A stretch of 64,000 bases of DNA. Origin: Fibrobacter sp. UWB13. Its GTDB lineage: Bacteria > Fibrobacterota > Fibrobacteria > Fibrobacterales > Fibrobacteraceae. Every line of letters starts with the position of its first letter. Within the stretch, counting starts at the first letter, position 1. This document shows positions 7,277-16,197 of this stretch, piece after piece. The translations under genes and the position numbers were made by a program. Below the pieces are notes generated by a model that had not been told where the DNA came from, made no database searches, and saw nothing but the letters and a program-made list of their open reading frames with translations. Location of the stretch: contig NZ_FXAX01000001.1 in assembly GCF_900177805.1 (NCBI RefSeq), forward strand, positions 1,736,001-1,800,000. The letters are read 5' to 3'.

Positions 7277-10198
7277 ATGAAATTCAAGCAACTTTTGTGC
7301 AGCACGGCCTTCGCAATTTCTGCGACATCTGCGCTTGCCGCACAGAACATCATCGAGATTGACGATGCGCATCCGGGCGTTGTCATCAACAAGCAAAACA
7401 TGATGGGCGCCGATCTCGCCATCTGGAATCCGCCCACGCGTTATTACGACATGACGCCCGCCCTCGTCGATGGCGGCTACACCATTTTCCGTTTCCCGAA
7501 CGGAAGCTTGAGCAATGACTACCACTGGAATGGCGCAGGCAAATACGACAGCACTGGACTCTGGACACCAAGCGAAGAAAGTTGGGCTCCGGGATTCCTC
7601 GGCGAAACAATTTACCGTGGCACGACCAAAGACAACTACGGATTCATCCGTCGCAGCCACCTTGCCGATGGCGACAAGAGCACTATGTGGTGGGGCGAAA
7701 TTCTCGATCCAAAAGACCCGCCTTGGATCGTTATTGAATTCCCTGAAAAGAAAGACCTCGATTCCATCATCGTCGAATGGGGCAATCTCCGCCCGAAGTC
7801 TTTTGAACTTTCATATTGGACGGACGAATACGCCGAATACCCGGGCGTTCACCAGAATCTCGAAAATAAGTTAAAGAGATGGGGTACCGTCAAGGTCACT
7901 AGCGGCGAAACAAAGTACAAGTTCGCCACAACGCGCGCTCGCTATGTAGCGCTCCGCTTCAAGACGACCGACTTGCCGTCTAAAGGCGTGCAAATTCGAG
8001 AAATGAAGCTCTATAGCGGTTCTGACGATTTACTCGCCGGGAACGATTACAAGTTCTTCGCGATGTCCACGCGCAACGGCGACAAGCCGCGCACCGACTG
8101 GACCAACATCAAATGGCATTTCGAAGAATTCATGACCTACATCAACAAGCTCCCAAAACTTGTCAATGGTCAAAAAGCTCAAGCCGTCATTTGCGTCAAC
8201 GCAGGCACTGGAACCTCTAAGGAAGCAGCCGCCTGGGTGCGCTACGCCAACAAAGTCAAAAAGTACAACATCAAGCAATGGCAAATCGGCAACGAACTCG
8301 ACGGCGAATGGGAAGAATCCGGCCCGCTCTCGGCAAGGCAATATGCCGCACGCTTTATCGAATACGCCCGCGCCATGAAGGCTGTTGATCCGAGCATCAT
8401 TCTGCACGGCCCGCTTCTCAGCACACACAAGATGCAGCAGAAAGGCGCAGGTCTCATGGATGGCAAATACTGGATGGCAGAATTCTTGCGTATCGTCGGT
8501 GAAGCCGAAAAGGCCGATGGCAAGCGCTATCTCGATGTCGTTGACTTGCACACTTATCCGTACTGGGCTCCGAACAACTTGAATGCTGCAGACATGCTCA
8601 AGGCGAGTCTCGATGTTGCACACAACGCCGACACGCTCAACGCCTGGATGAACAAGTATCTCGAAGGCAAACGTCGCGTATTCCTCTCGGAATTCAGCAC
8701 GTCCGTGCAAGGCTCTCAAATTTGGATGGACTACCCGCAAGCAGCTGGCATGGCAAACATTTTTGCACAATACGCCGTCCGCTTTGGCGACCGTTTCCAA
8801 GCACTCCCATGGGATGCTTTCGGCAACGTGTTTGAAGGTCCAGACCACACTTGGGGTACTATCAGCATGACCGCGCTTTTGAAAGAAGGTTCCTGGAACC
8901 GTTGGGCAAGCCTTGAACCTACTGCAGAATATTACGGTGTCTACATGACGTTCAAGCGATTCCTCGAAAGCGGTTACGCCGTCGTTCCTGTCAAGAGCAC
9001 TACAGAATCAGTCGTGCCATACGCTATTTGCAAAGGCAACAGCTGCAACGTTCTTCTCGTGAACCTCACCGACACCAAGCAAATTGTGCAGGTTGACCGC
9101 AAGAGCGAAAAGAAAAAACCGAGCAATGCACGCGTAGAAGTTGACGTGTTTGGTGCAGAACAGTTCAAGTGGATTGGTGACCAGCGCGACGCTTACCCGT
9201 ACCCGAAAATGGGTCCGAGCGGTCGCCGCATCGAAGGCAAGAACCGCGATATCGAAGTGCCGCCGTTTGGAACTGTCGTTGTCCGCATGAACCCGGCTCA
9301 GCAAAACAGCGCTCCCGAAGTTCTCGCTGCAGCACTCGAAAAGAAAGTCCTTGTCGTAGGCGATACGCTTGACCTCTTCGTGACCGCCGTGCAAGAAGGC
9401 GGCGAACTCGCCGGTGCAGAAATTCAAATCAAGAAATGGGACAAGAACGGCCCGCTTACGGTTCGTGCAACTCCTGATGACGGCAAATGGAATTCTTCCA
9501 TCGAAAGTTTCCACTTGCAAATTCCGCTCACAGAAAAAGTCTCGATTGGCAATAAGGAAATCAAAGTCACCATCACAGGCAAGAACAAAAAGCAGGCGTC
9601 GTTCAACATTCCGTTCCGCGTCCGCGGCGCTTACCGCACCACAAGCGTGATGCAGAACTTCGACAACGGTTTAGACAACGTATCGTGGTTCCCGGTCGTG
9701 AATGGCGACAACGCCACCTCGATGGACGCTAAGGTCTTTAACGGCAACCCGCCTCTCGGCGGCTACATCCGCCACGACTTCATCGTCGAGCAACCGCCTA
9801 ATCTCGGTTGGCCGAACTACTCCGGAGCCTACTACAACGTGCCGGAAGAAATCAAGAATTCCGTCGGTATCGTTTTCGATTACGCCACATCGCACAACAA
9901 TCCGCAAGGCTACATCGAACTGCAAATCATGTCGAGCCAGGTCGAAGACTACGACGAATTCATGGTCCGCCTCAAGAATACGCGCGGCAACTGGGTTCGC
10001 GATACGCTCATCTGGGAGAACATGAAGCAGGAAGGTTGGGGCAAGACGATTCCGCAACTCGACCCGACCAAGATCAAGAACTTTGCCTTCCGCGCCCGCT
10101 ATAGCGGCAAGGGATTCATCAACCTCGACAACATCTACTTGCTTGGGGAAAACGGCAAGGAAGTCCCGATGCCAAGAGGTCTGCGGAGACTCCGATAG
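7277..10198 (+). CDS. Secreted GH51-like glycoside hydrolase with discoidin-like insertion and C-terminal CBM11-like module
   Basis: The 973-residue enzyme has a signal peptide (residues 1-22, SATSALAA) and a strong SD (GAGGAGG). The likely acid/base is E340 in QIGNELDGEW and the likely nucleophile E472 in VFLSEFSTS, arranged as in clan GH-A; HTYPYW lies between. A discoidin/F5-8-like beta-sandwich (about 115-250) interrupts the barrel. Residues about 795-965 resemble CBM11 (DNGLDNVSWFP..., GFINLDNIYLLG). Fibrobacter succinogenes has a GH51 endoglucanase with a CBM11, which this recalls. Expected action is extracellular or cell-surface cleavage of beta-glucan or arabinose-containing hemicellulose; I cannot decide which. 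Confidence 0.72.
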   Translation: MKFKQLLCSTAFAISATSALAAQNIIEIDDAHPGVVINKQNMMGADLAIWNPPTRYYDMTPALVDGGYTIFRFPNGSLSNDYHWNGAGKYDSTGLWTPSEESWAPGFLGETIYRGTTKDNYGFIRRSHLADGDKSTMWWGEILDPKDPPWIVIEFPEKKDLDSIIVEWGNLRPKSFELSYWTDEYAEYPGVHQNLENKLKRWGTVKVTSGETKYKFATTRARYVALRFKTTDLPSKGVQIREMKLYSGSDDLLAGNDYKFFAMSTRNGDKPRTDWTNIKWHFEEFMTYINKLPKLVNGQKAQAVICVNAGTGTSKEAAAWVRYANKVKKYNIKQWQIGNELDGEWEESGPLSARQYAARFIEYARAMKAVDPSIILHGPLLSTHKMQQKGAGLMDGKYWMAEFLRIVGEAEKADGKRYLDVVDLHTYPYWAPNNLNAADMLKASLDVAHNADTLNAWMNKYLEGKRRVFLSEFSTSVQGSQIWMDYPQAAGMANIFAQYAVRFGDRFQALPWDAFGNVFEGPDHTWGTISMTALLKEGSWNRWASLEPTAEYYGVYMTFKRFLESGYAVVPVKSTTESVVPYAICKGNSCNVLLVNLTDTKQIVQVDRKSEKKKPSNARVEVDVFGAEQFKWIGDQRDAYPYPKMGPSGRRIEGKNRDIEVPPFGTVVVRMNPAQQNSAPEVLAAALEKKVLVVGDTLDLFVTAVQEGGELAGAEIQIKKWDKNGPLTVRATPDDGKWNSSIESFHLQIPLTEKVSIGNKEIKVTITGKNKKQASFNIPFRVRGAYRTTSVMQNFDNGLDNVSWFPVVNGDNATSMDAKVFNGNPPLGGYIRHDFIVEQPPNLGWPNYSGAYYNVPEEIKNSVGIVFDYATSHNNPQGYIELQIMSSQVEDYDEFMVRLKNTRGNWVRDTLIWENMKQEGWGKTIPQLDPTKIKNFAFRARYSGKGFINLDNIYLLGENGKEVPMPRGLRRLR

Positions 10199-10224
10199 CA
10201 TCAGCGATTCGAGACGCGTATGGT

Positions 10225-10250
10225 GATGCCGGCACAAAGACCGGCATGAC
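10225..10250. repeat. REP-like palindrome
   Basis: The inverted repeat ATGCCGG-N8-CCGGCAT is followed by GAC. The same ATGCCGG/CCGGCAT core recurs near 22842-22888, and other palindromes ending in (GA)TGAC occur at 34084 and 61850. This points to a dispersed intergenic palindrome family. Confidence 0.55.
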
Positions 10251-10256
10251 ATGAAA

Positions 10257-10295
10257 AAAACGCCGTCCTTGCAATAAGCAGGGGCGGCGATTTTC
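10257..10295. terminator. Bidirectional terminator between convergent genes
   Basis: A stem of about 12 bp (CGCCGTCCTTGC/GCAGGGGCGGCG) with an AATAA loop lies between the convergent hydrolase and the minus-strand gene ending at 10336. The A run on the left gives a TTTTTTT tail for minus-strand transcripts; the right side gives only ATTTTC. Confidence 0.6.
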
Positions 10296-10335
10296 ATATT
10301 ATGGATCCTATCGCCTTCGGCTCCAGGAAGACTAA

Positions 10336-11346
10336 TTACGCAAGTTCGTTCACGTGCTGAAGCACAAGCTTTTGTGCAGCACCATTGTACAAGACGGCGT
10401 CATAGTTTTCACCATTCTTGCCCACGCGCGATTCCGTCACAATGCCGTTTTGAGCGCCCGTTTCCGTCGGTTCAAAGAAAATCTTGCCAAGAGCAGTCTT
10501 CTTTTCTTCAAGCATGTTCTGAGCAACAAACCAGTCGCGAATGGCCTTGAAATAAATCTTTTCAACATTCGAATCCTGCGGGAGCAAGTCGTTCAAACGT
10601 CTTGCAATTTCGCTGACCGGCACCGGAGATTCATCTGTCGGATAATTCTTAAGCTGTTCTTCGGTCACATGGAATTTTTCCTTACCACTGCGGCCAGTCT
10701 CGCCCAATTCTGCACGCGATTTGCGCCTTGCCAAACGTTCATTCGCCTGGGCAACGCATTTATCAATATTATCCAAGATAAACTTCTGGGCATCGGCATT
10801 GCACTTCGTGTAAATCGAATGGTGTCCACGAATATCGGCTTCGACCTTTGCAAAACCAAGTTCTTCACCACGCGGAGTCGGCAAATTCAAGTCCTTGCCC
10901 TTATCGCCCTCTTCCTTCAAAAGAATACCTTCTCTTGAAAGCACCTCTGCCACGTCTGCGTACACAAGCGGCATCATTCCACTTTCATGCGGGATCAAGA
11001 AATTCAAGCGGCGTACAACACCCGATACAGAAACCGGTTCAACAGAAATTTCGAACTTGGACAACATTTCAGGAGTAAAGACAAGTTCTTGCGTCGCTAC
11101 TTCGCGGACAGGGCGCGGCTTTACAACCTTTTGCGGTTTCGGAGCCACCACCTTTTCGCGGCGTTCCATCACCGGCATAACCTTTTGCTTTAAATAATCA
11201 GCCACATAGGTAAGGCATTTGCTAATACGTTCCTGTTTACAAACATCCGTTTCCGGCAAAGCTTCCTCGGTCAGAGGGTTCACACCTTCCGAAAGCTTTC
11301 GCAAATACATTTCAGCACGTTCAAGAATCTTAATTTCTGCTGGCAT
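10336..11346 (-). CDS. Conserved hypothetical protein with duplicated winged-helix-like module
   Basis: The cytoplasmic protein of about 336 residues starts at the ATG at 11346 (MPAEIKILER), preceded by AAGGGA; the frame runs open to 11394. The N-terminal 55 residues (LRKLSEGVNPLTEEALPETDV...) resemble a small helical domain seen at the start of many bacterial hypothetical proteins. A charged, proline-rich linker follows. Two related modules come next: residues about 85-175 (PVSVSGVVRRLNFLIPHES) and about 235-320 (PVPVSEIARRLNDLLPQDS). Each has a V-x-(E/G)-(I/V)-(A/V)-R-R-L-N helix and a similar tail. I do not recognise a function. Confidence 0.6.
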   Translation of the reverse strand: MPAEIKILERAEMYLRKLSEGVNPLTEEALPETDVCKQERISKCLTYVADYLKQKVMPVMERREKVVAPKPQKVVKPRPVREVATQELVFTPEMLSKFEISVEPVSVSGVVRRLNFLIPHESGMMPLVYADVAEVLSREGILLKEEGDKGKDLNLPTPRGEELGFAKVEADIRGHHSIYTKCNADAQKFILDNIDKCVAQANERLARRKSRAELGETGRSGKEKFHVTEEQLKNYPTDESPVPVSEIARRLNDLLPQDSNVEKIYFKAIRDWFVAQNMLEEKKTALGKIFFEPTETGAQNGIVTESRVGKNGENYDAVLYNGAAQKLVLQHVNELA

Positions 11347-11404
11347 TTTTAACAATCCCTTTTTAATCTTTTTCAGGCTAGAACAATATAACATCTTTTA
11401 TAAA

Positions 11405-11442
11405 CAAAAAAAGCCAGAGCAGCTCTTAACCGCACCAGCTTT
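11405..11442 (-). terminator. Terminator of the 27-residue peptide gene
   Basis: On the minus strand a 13-pair stem with wobbles (AAAGCTGGTGCGG with AGCTGCTCTGGCTTT) is followed by TTTTTTTG. It sits 30 bases after the small frame at 11472-11555, marking that frame as an independent transcription unit. Confidence 0.5.
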
Positions 11443-11471
11443 ACGCCTATACACCAAATTTTACTTAAAGA

Positions 11472-11555
11472 TTAGCCGTAAACAAAGCCAAGAACAATAG
11501 CAACCAGTGAAAAAATCACAACTTGCCTTAAAACAACGATGTCTTCTTTCTGCAT
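11472..11555 (-). CDS. Putative 27-residue single-span membrane peptide
   Basis: This short frame encodes MQKEDIVVLRQ followed by a hydrophobic stretch (VVIFSLVAIVLGFVYG), so a charged N-terminus and one membrane span. Its ATG is preceded by GAGAGGTAGCT, a good ribosome binding site, and a terminator follows 30 bases downstream. The arrangement looks like a genuine small-protein gene transcribed divergently from the TIGR02147 gene. There is no homology that I can name. Confidence 0.45.
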   Translation of the reverse strand: MQKEDIVVLRQVVIFSLVAIVLGFVYG

Positions 11556-11749
11556 AGCTACCTCTCTGTTTTCTGTTCCCTAAATTAAATTTTTAGAGAG
11601 CGAACCGAACCGATGTAAGAAAAACATCATTTTTACAAAAATAATCCGTGATAAACATCATACACCATATTGTCAATTCGTCAATAAAACTTAAAAAAAA
11701 ACTGTCCTTGTCCTTTGTAAAAAATCTATTTCATAATAGAGGGTTTACC

Positions 11750-12601
11750 ATGTTAAACATAGACGAAATTGGCGATTACAGAGATTTACTGAAAAATTTC
11801 TTTGTGCAAAAGAAATTGGAATTTCCGCTATTTTCCTATAAGATGATGGGACAAAAACTTGGACTCGAAACGAGCCAGGTTTTCCGTGTATTGAATAAGG
11901 AATCCCACCTCCCCGCGCAGAGTATCCCGCTCTCCAAAAAATTGCTCGGACTCAAAGGCCGCGATGGAGAACTTTTTGAGATTTTGGTGGCAGCATCGAG
12001 AACCAAATCCAAAGCCAAAAAGGACAAGCTTTACAAGATGGCTCTCGCATTGCAAGACGTGAGCCTCCGCAAGCTGAACTCCAACGAAATTTTATTCCTC
12101 AGCCGCTGGTGGATCCCAGTTGTCCGTTCGATTATCGAAATCAACGGAGGCAAGGCGGATGTCCACACCTTGGTCAAGCAGATTACCCCCGCCGTTTCCG
12201 AAGACCAAGTCAAAGAAGCAATACGCGTCTTGAAAGAGCTCAAGATGATTACGCCGCTTGCTTCCGAGCGTTACGCCGTTTCGACCGTCAATTTTACATC
12301 GGCAGGAGCAACCAAAGTTACCGCCATTCGCAGTTACCAGAATCAACTGCTTACGCTTGCGCAAAACGCGCTCGTCAACATTCCGCCGAGCGAGCGCAAC
12401 ATTTCATCAATTCTCGCTTGCGTCGATGACGAATGTCTTGAAGACCTCGTCGAGATGACTTGTGAATTTCGCAGACAAGTTCAAAAACGCGTTGCCGAAG
12501 TTGCAGAGCCCAAGAAAGTCATGCAGTTCATTTTTTCGCTATACCCCGTCGCCGACATTTCTGACAAAGAAACATCTAAAGAAAAAGCGAGGATAGCATG
12601 A
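11750..12601 (+). CDS. TIGR02147 family protein (Fibrobacter paralogous family, probable regulator)
   Basis: The protein of about 283 residues matches the TIGR02147/DUF4423 family first defined from Fibrobacter succinogenes. It opens with IDEIGDYRDLLKNFF and has a central KKDKLYKMALALQ helix and the RWWIPVVRSIIEINGG segment. The C-terminal block runs from LAQNALVNIPPSERNISS to EEVAEP-type helices. Winged-helix character around 140-200 suggests DNA binding, but this is inference. I chose the ATG at 11750 because AGAGGG precedes it; the frame opens at 11648. Its stop overlaps the lipoprotein start by ATGA, so the two are coupled. Confidence 0.8.
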   Translation: MLNIDEIGDYRDLLKNFFVQKKLEFPLFSYKMMGQKLGLETSQVFRVLNKESHLPAQSIPLSKKLLGLKGRDGELFEILVAASRTKSKAKKDKLYKMALALQDVSLRKLNSNEILFLSRWWIPVVRSIIEINGGKADVHTLVKQITPAVSEDQVKEAIRVLKELKMITPLASERYAVSTVNFTSAGATKVTAIRSYQNQLLTLAQNALVNIPPSERNISSILACVDDECLEDLVEMTCEFRRQVQKRVAEVAEPKKVMQFIFSLYPVADISDKETSKEKARIA

Positions 12602-14166
12602 AAAGATTATTAGCATCTCTATCCTGCATTTTGCTATTCGCCTGCTCCTCGGATAAGAATCTCGCAGGCGCTAGCACCGTTGAAACCGAAAACGCTTGCA
12701 TCATCAACGTTGTAAACATCGATTCTAAACCGGCTGCCAACGTCGTCGCAAGGATCCGTCCGCTTTGGTACGTGGAAGGAGTTTCATCGGATTCCGCCGT
12801 CACGCAAAATAATATACAAGACGCAACATTAGAAGTCGCCGCAGATTCACTCGGCAACATCGTCATGGATTCCATCAACTTCGATAAAGGCTACATCGAA
12901 ATCATTGATGGCAATTCCGGCGTTTTCCAGGCAATCGCCTCTAGCGACTTAAAGAAGAATAAATTAACAACCATGCAAATGGAAGAACTCGGTTCCGTCA
13001 CCGGCAAGGCAGAGCTCCCTGAAGGAACCGACTACGCCTGGGTCCAGATTTACGGCACCGATAAAATCGTAAAGACCAACAAAGACGGCGAATTCACACT
13101 CGATTCACTCCCGCCAGCAAGCTACCAGATTCGAGCCATTTTGCCTGACGAACAAGAAACCATCGGCGAAGCCTCCATTACAATTTCTGCTGGCGAAAAG
13201 AGCGATATCCTAGCGCTAGCAAAACCGACTCTCGAAAATGAACAATTAGAGCAATGGGCACATGTTCGCACCATTCCGCTTGATTCTACAATCTCGGATT
13301 GGATGAAACCCATCGCAGAAACTACCGTTGTCTTTGTGCGATTAAACGAAACGAACTTCGACTTTAGCGAAGCCATGGACAACGGAAACGACATCCGATT
13401 CACCGACCAAAGCGGGAACCGACTCGCATTCAAGCGAGCTTTCTGGAACAGCACCACTCCAGACACTCCGCAGTCCGCAGAATTCCAAATCCGCATCGAC
13501 GGCTCATCAAGCGTTGAAAACCTCGAAATGTACTGGGGCAAGACCGCCGCACTCGACGCAAGCGCAAGCAACGATATCTGGGCAAGCCTCCCCGACTCGC
13601 TCGTAAAAGCCATCCATTCCATCACGCTGATTGACTTCGAAAATCAAAAACTCGAATCCGCATTTGACTACGGCGACGGTCCGCGCGAATGGTACTTCCA
13701 TCCACAAGACACAAACGTCACGACAACGCCCTCAAGCGAAAACATCCAGGACGCCTTTGAATCCAGCAAGGAACGTGGCGGCTACGTATTCCATTGGAAG
13801 AGCACTAGCAAAACAAGAGGCAAGTGGTCGATGATAGGCACACGAATCAACCGCAATCCATCAAGTCTCGAGGGCATCGATTCCATTGCGTTCTACGCCA
13901 AAGGCAAGGGCGAGCTCGGTTTTGCGGTAGAAGTTCTCAACGAGCCAACCGGCAAAACAAAGTATGTGGACTATCTCGATTCCACCTGGAAACGCTTCAG
14001 CTTTACGCCAAGCGATTTTGTCGAAGGCGATGGCGAGTTTGGGAATATGGGATGGGATTTCGTCAAGCCGCGCGTCACGACTTTCACCATCTGGATTGTA
14101 GACGAAAGCGAAATGTGGATTGACGACGTTATTTTATACGGAGTAAACCGCGACAATTTTAATTAG
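12598..14166 (+). CDS. Large lipoprotein with carboxypeptidase-regulatory-like, DUF2341-like and CBM-like domains
   Basis: The 522-residue protein has a lipoprotein signal (LLFAC, Cys16). A carboxypeptidase-regulatory-like fold lies near 125-200 (GSVTGKAELPEG...TNKDGEFTLDSLPPASYQI). A DUF2341-like segment lies near 250-310 (DIRFTDQSGNRLAF...MYWGK). A C-terminal galactose-binding-like sandwich lies near 375-520 (GKWSMIGTRI...MWIDDVILYG). The start overlaps the upstream TIGR02147 gene by ATGA. The architecture suggests a surface-anchored carbohydrate-contacting protein; the ligand is unknown. Confidence 0.78.
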   Translation: MKRLLASLSCILLFACSSDKNLAGASTVETENACIINVVNIDSKPAANVVARIRPLWYVEGVSSDSAVTQNNIQDATLEVAADSLGNIVMDSINFDKGYIEIIDGNSGVFQAIASSDLKKNKLTTMQMEELGSVTGKAELPEGTDYAWVQIYGTDKIVKTNKDGEFTLDSLPPASYQIRAILPDEQETIGEASITISAGEKSDILALAKPTLENEQLEQWAHVRTIPLDSTISDWMKPIAETTVVFVRLNETNFDFSEAMDNGNDIRFTDQSGNRLAFKRAFWNSTTPDTPQSAEFQIRIDGSSSVENLEMYWGKTAALDASASNDIWASLPDSLVKAIHSITLIDFENQKLESAFDYGDGPREWYFHPQDTNVTTTPSSENIQDAFESSKERGGYVFHWKSTSKTRGKWSMIGTRINRNPSSLEGIDSIAFYAKGKGELGFAVEVLNEPTGKTKYVDYLDSTWKRFSFTPSDFVEGDGEFGNMGWDFVKPRVTTFTIWIVDESEMWIDDVILYGVNRDNFN

Positions 14167-14240
14167 CTATTAGTCATCAGTCATTAGTTAATAGTTATTG
14201 ATTGAATCTAACGACTATTGACCATTGACTATTGACTAAG
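14167..14240. repeat. Heptad-type short repeats (ATTAGTC / TTGACTA)
   Basis: The AT-rich intergenic stretch consists of near-tandem 7-mers: CATTAGT and TCATCAGT variants, then TTGACCA, TTGACTA, TTGACTA. Related blocks occur at 16818-16850 and 22689-22740. They resemble the short tandemly repeated repetitive sequences known from cyanobacterial intergenic DNA. Confidence 0.5.
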
Positions 14241-14242
14241 TA

Positions 14243-14566
14243 TCAGATATCTTTCCCGCTTTTGGCGAGGAACGCAAGCAGCACAAAGCATCCCGCAACC
14301 ACACCAATCAAAGGCAAGTCCGAAAGTTCGCGCAATACCATGCGCAAAAGGCGCACCATCTGCGAACTTGCAAACGCATACCCGACACTGCACAGCACAA
14401 CAAACAGTGCAAAGCGCCCAATGAACGGGATGCTTTTCGTGATGCGCTTGAAATAGTTATTGATGCAGGCGCCATAGAGCATCAAAAGCGTTGCAATCAG
14501 CCCGACCGAAATTGAATTCAAATGGGCTCTCAAAAAATTCGCGAACTGGTGAATATAAGGTTGCAT
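14243..14566 (-). CDS. DUF3392 family small membrane protein
   Basis: The 107-residue protein has three hydrophobic spans (about 20-36, 46-66, 82-100). The pattern HLNSISVGLIATLLMLYGACINNYFKR and LVVLCSVGYAF matches DUF3392 inner-membrane proteins, which have this exact length. It is last in a minus-strand row with coaE and the EamA transporter (12-base gap to coaE). The function of the family is not known. Confidence 0.7.
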   Translation of the reverse strand: MQPYIHQFANFLRAHLNSISVGLIATLLMLYGACINNYFKRITKSIPFIGRFALFVVLCSVGYAFASSQMVRLLRMVLRELSDLPLIGVVAGCFVLLAFLAKSGKDI

Positions 14567-14578
14567 AATTCCAATAAA

Positions 14579-15211
14579 TTAGTGTAAGTCTCTTAGCAGT
14601 TCATCAAGCTGCTGTTCCACGTGCAATTTATCGCCATCGTTCATAACCGTGCGAATCCGCTTGCCCGGGAAAAGTTCTGGTGCGCAGGCGCCACGCTGAT
14701 TTTCAATACGGCGTTTAGCATCGCTTTCGCTGAGGCCACGCAGCACCAGGCGTTCCAAGCGAACGCATTCAGGCGCATCGACAATCCAGATTTCGTCAAG
14801 CATTTTTACAAGCTCGGGCGCACGCGAGAAAAGCGCAGCCTCCACGAACCGGCACTTGTCCGCGACTCTCGTCAACTGCGTGGCTCTTTCACTAGAAGAG
14901 TCCGCGGCCTCCCCTGTAAAAAATTCCGCCACGGCACGGTTCAAGTACGGGTAAACAATCTGCTCCAACTTCACGCGAGCATTAGCATCCGCAAAAACTC
15001 GGTCCGCAATCAGCGCGCTATTCACGCCCGTCGGCGTCAAGCATTCTTCGCCAAAGTACGCCGCCATTTCAGCGCGCAGCCCCGCCGAATCGCGGTAAAG
15101 TTCATGCACTTTGCAATCGGCATCAAGCACCTGGAAATTACGTGTACGCAGCAAGGCCCCGACAAAGGACTTGCCCGCACCTATCGAACCCGTAATTCCA
15201 ATCTTCAGCAT
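14579..15211 (-). CDS. coaE: Dephospho-CoA kinase
   Basis: The 210-residue cytoplasmic enzyme phosphorylates the 3'-hydroxyl of dephospho-CoA with ATP, the last step of coenzyme A synthesis. It starts KIGITGSIGAGKS, the Walker A of CoaE. VLDADCKVHELY follows with the substrate-contacting DAD motif, as does the lid region with RLERLVLRGLSESDAKRRIENQ. Length is normal. It lies between an EamA transporter and a DUF3392 protein on the same strand with short gaps, so co-transcription is likely. Confidence 0.95.
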   Translation of the reverse strand: MLKIGITGSIGAGKSFVGALLRTRNFQVLDADCKVHELYRDSAGLRAEMAAYFGEECLTPTGVNSALIADRVFADANARVKLEQIVYPYLNRAVAEFFTGEAADSSSERATQLTRVADKCRFVEAALFSRAPELVKMLDEIWIVDAPECVRLERLVLRGLSESDAKRRIENQRGACAPELFPGKRIRTVMNDGDKLHVEQQLDELLRDLH

Positions 15212-15239
15212 AACGCTACTACTCCGCGACCATAAAAAA

Positions 15240-16109
15240 TCAACGTCCGAGCGAAATCAGGCACAAGCCAATGACCACGCCCAACATTGCAAAAAACTTC
15301 GTTTTGCTCTTGCGTTCCTTGAATATAAGAATTCCCGCCAAGAAGCTGATGAACACACTCGAACGACGCAGCACCGTAATGATCGAAATCAACGCATCCG
15401 AATCGCTCACCGCCAAAAAATAGCAACGGTCTGCAATAATCAACAGCGCCGCCACCGCCAAGAACGACCAACGGAACTGAAACGGAGTCGTCTTTTTACG
15501 CGTCGGGTACCACGTGAACATAGTCGTCAAGAACTGCACCACGCACATGTAAATGCTGAACCAAACCTGAACCGTCAACGGTTCAAAATTCATGCGTTGC
15601 AAAATCAGCTTATCGTAAATGCCGCTGCAAGCCGCCAAAATCGTCCCGAGGAGCATCGCCACGACCCAGCCGTTGCTAAAGAAATGCCCCATTTCCTTGC
15701 GGCCCGCAAGCGAGAGCCCGATGTACGAACAAACGCAAACTGCAATACCCACCCACTGCATCACCTGCGGACGCTCGCCCAAAAAGCCAACCGCAATCAT
15801 GATTGTAAACAAAGGAGCTAGCGCACGAATTGTCGTAGAAATGCTAAGCGGCATGTGCGCAATCGCGCTGTACGTAAAAAGCCAGCTTCCGCCGACAATC
15901 ACCGACTTGACCATCAAAAACAGGTGGTCATGCAAAGTCAGCGGCTCGCAATGCCCGGACAAAAGTACCGGCAACATCAAAAGCGCATAAAAAACACTGC
16001 AGAGCAAAAGTACCGGACGGACAGCGTTATCCTGAACCGATTTCTTCTTAGCCAAGTCGTAAAAGCCAAGAAAAACCGCCGAAGCAAAAGCCAATATTAA
16101 CCATGACAT
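15240..16109 (-). CDS. EamA/DMT family transporter
   Basis: The 289-residue inner-membrane protein has about ten hydrophobic segments arranged as two EamA repeats. The first repeat ends near VGFLGERPQVMQWVGIAVCVCSYIGL and the second near FLAGILIFKERKSKTKFFAMLGVVIGLCLISLG; both carry the E-R/K motif. Such drug/metabolite transporters export or import small metabolites; the substrate cannot be read. It is first in the row EamA-coaE-DUF3392. Confidence 0.85.
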   Translation of the reverse strand: MSWLILAFASAVFLGFYDLAKKKSVQDNAVRPVLLLCSVFYALLMLPVLLSGHCEPLTLHDHLFLMVKSVIVGGSWLFTYSAIAHMPLSISTTIRALAPLFTIMIAVGFLGERPQVMQWVGIAVCVCSYIGLSLAGRKEMGHFFSNGWVVAMLLGTILAACSGIYDKLILQRMNFEPLTVQVWFSIYMCVVQFLTTMFTWYPTRKKTTPFQFRWSFLAVAALLIIADRCYFLAVSDSDALISIITVLRRSSVFISFLAGILIFKERKSKTKFFAMLGVVIGLCLISLGR

Positions 16110-16197
16110 AACGCGCCAAATTTAAAAATTGCTAGCCAATAATCAAAGGTTTTTCCTATTATTTAATAACGTTAAACAACCCAACAAGGAGAAAGAA

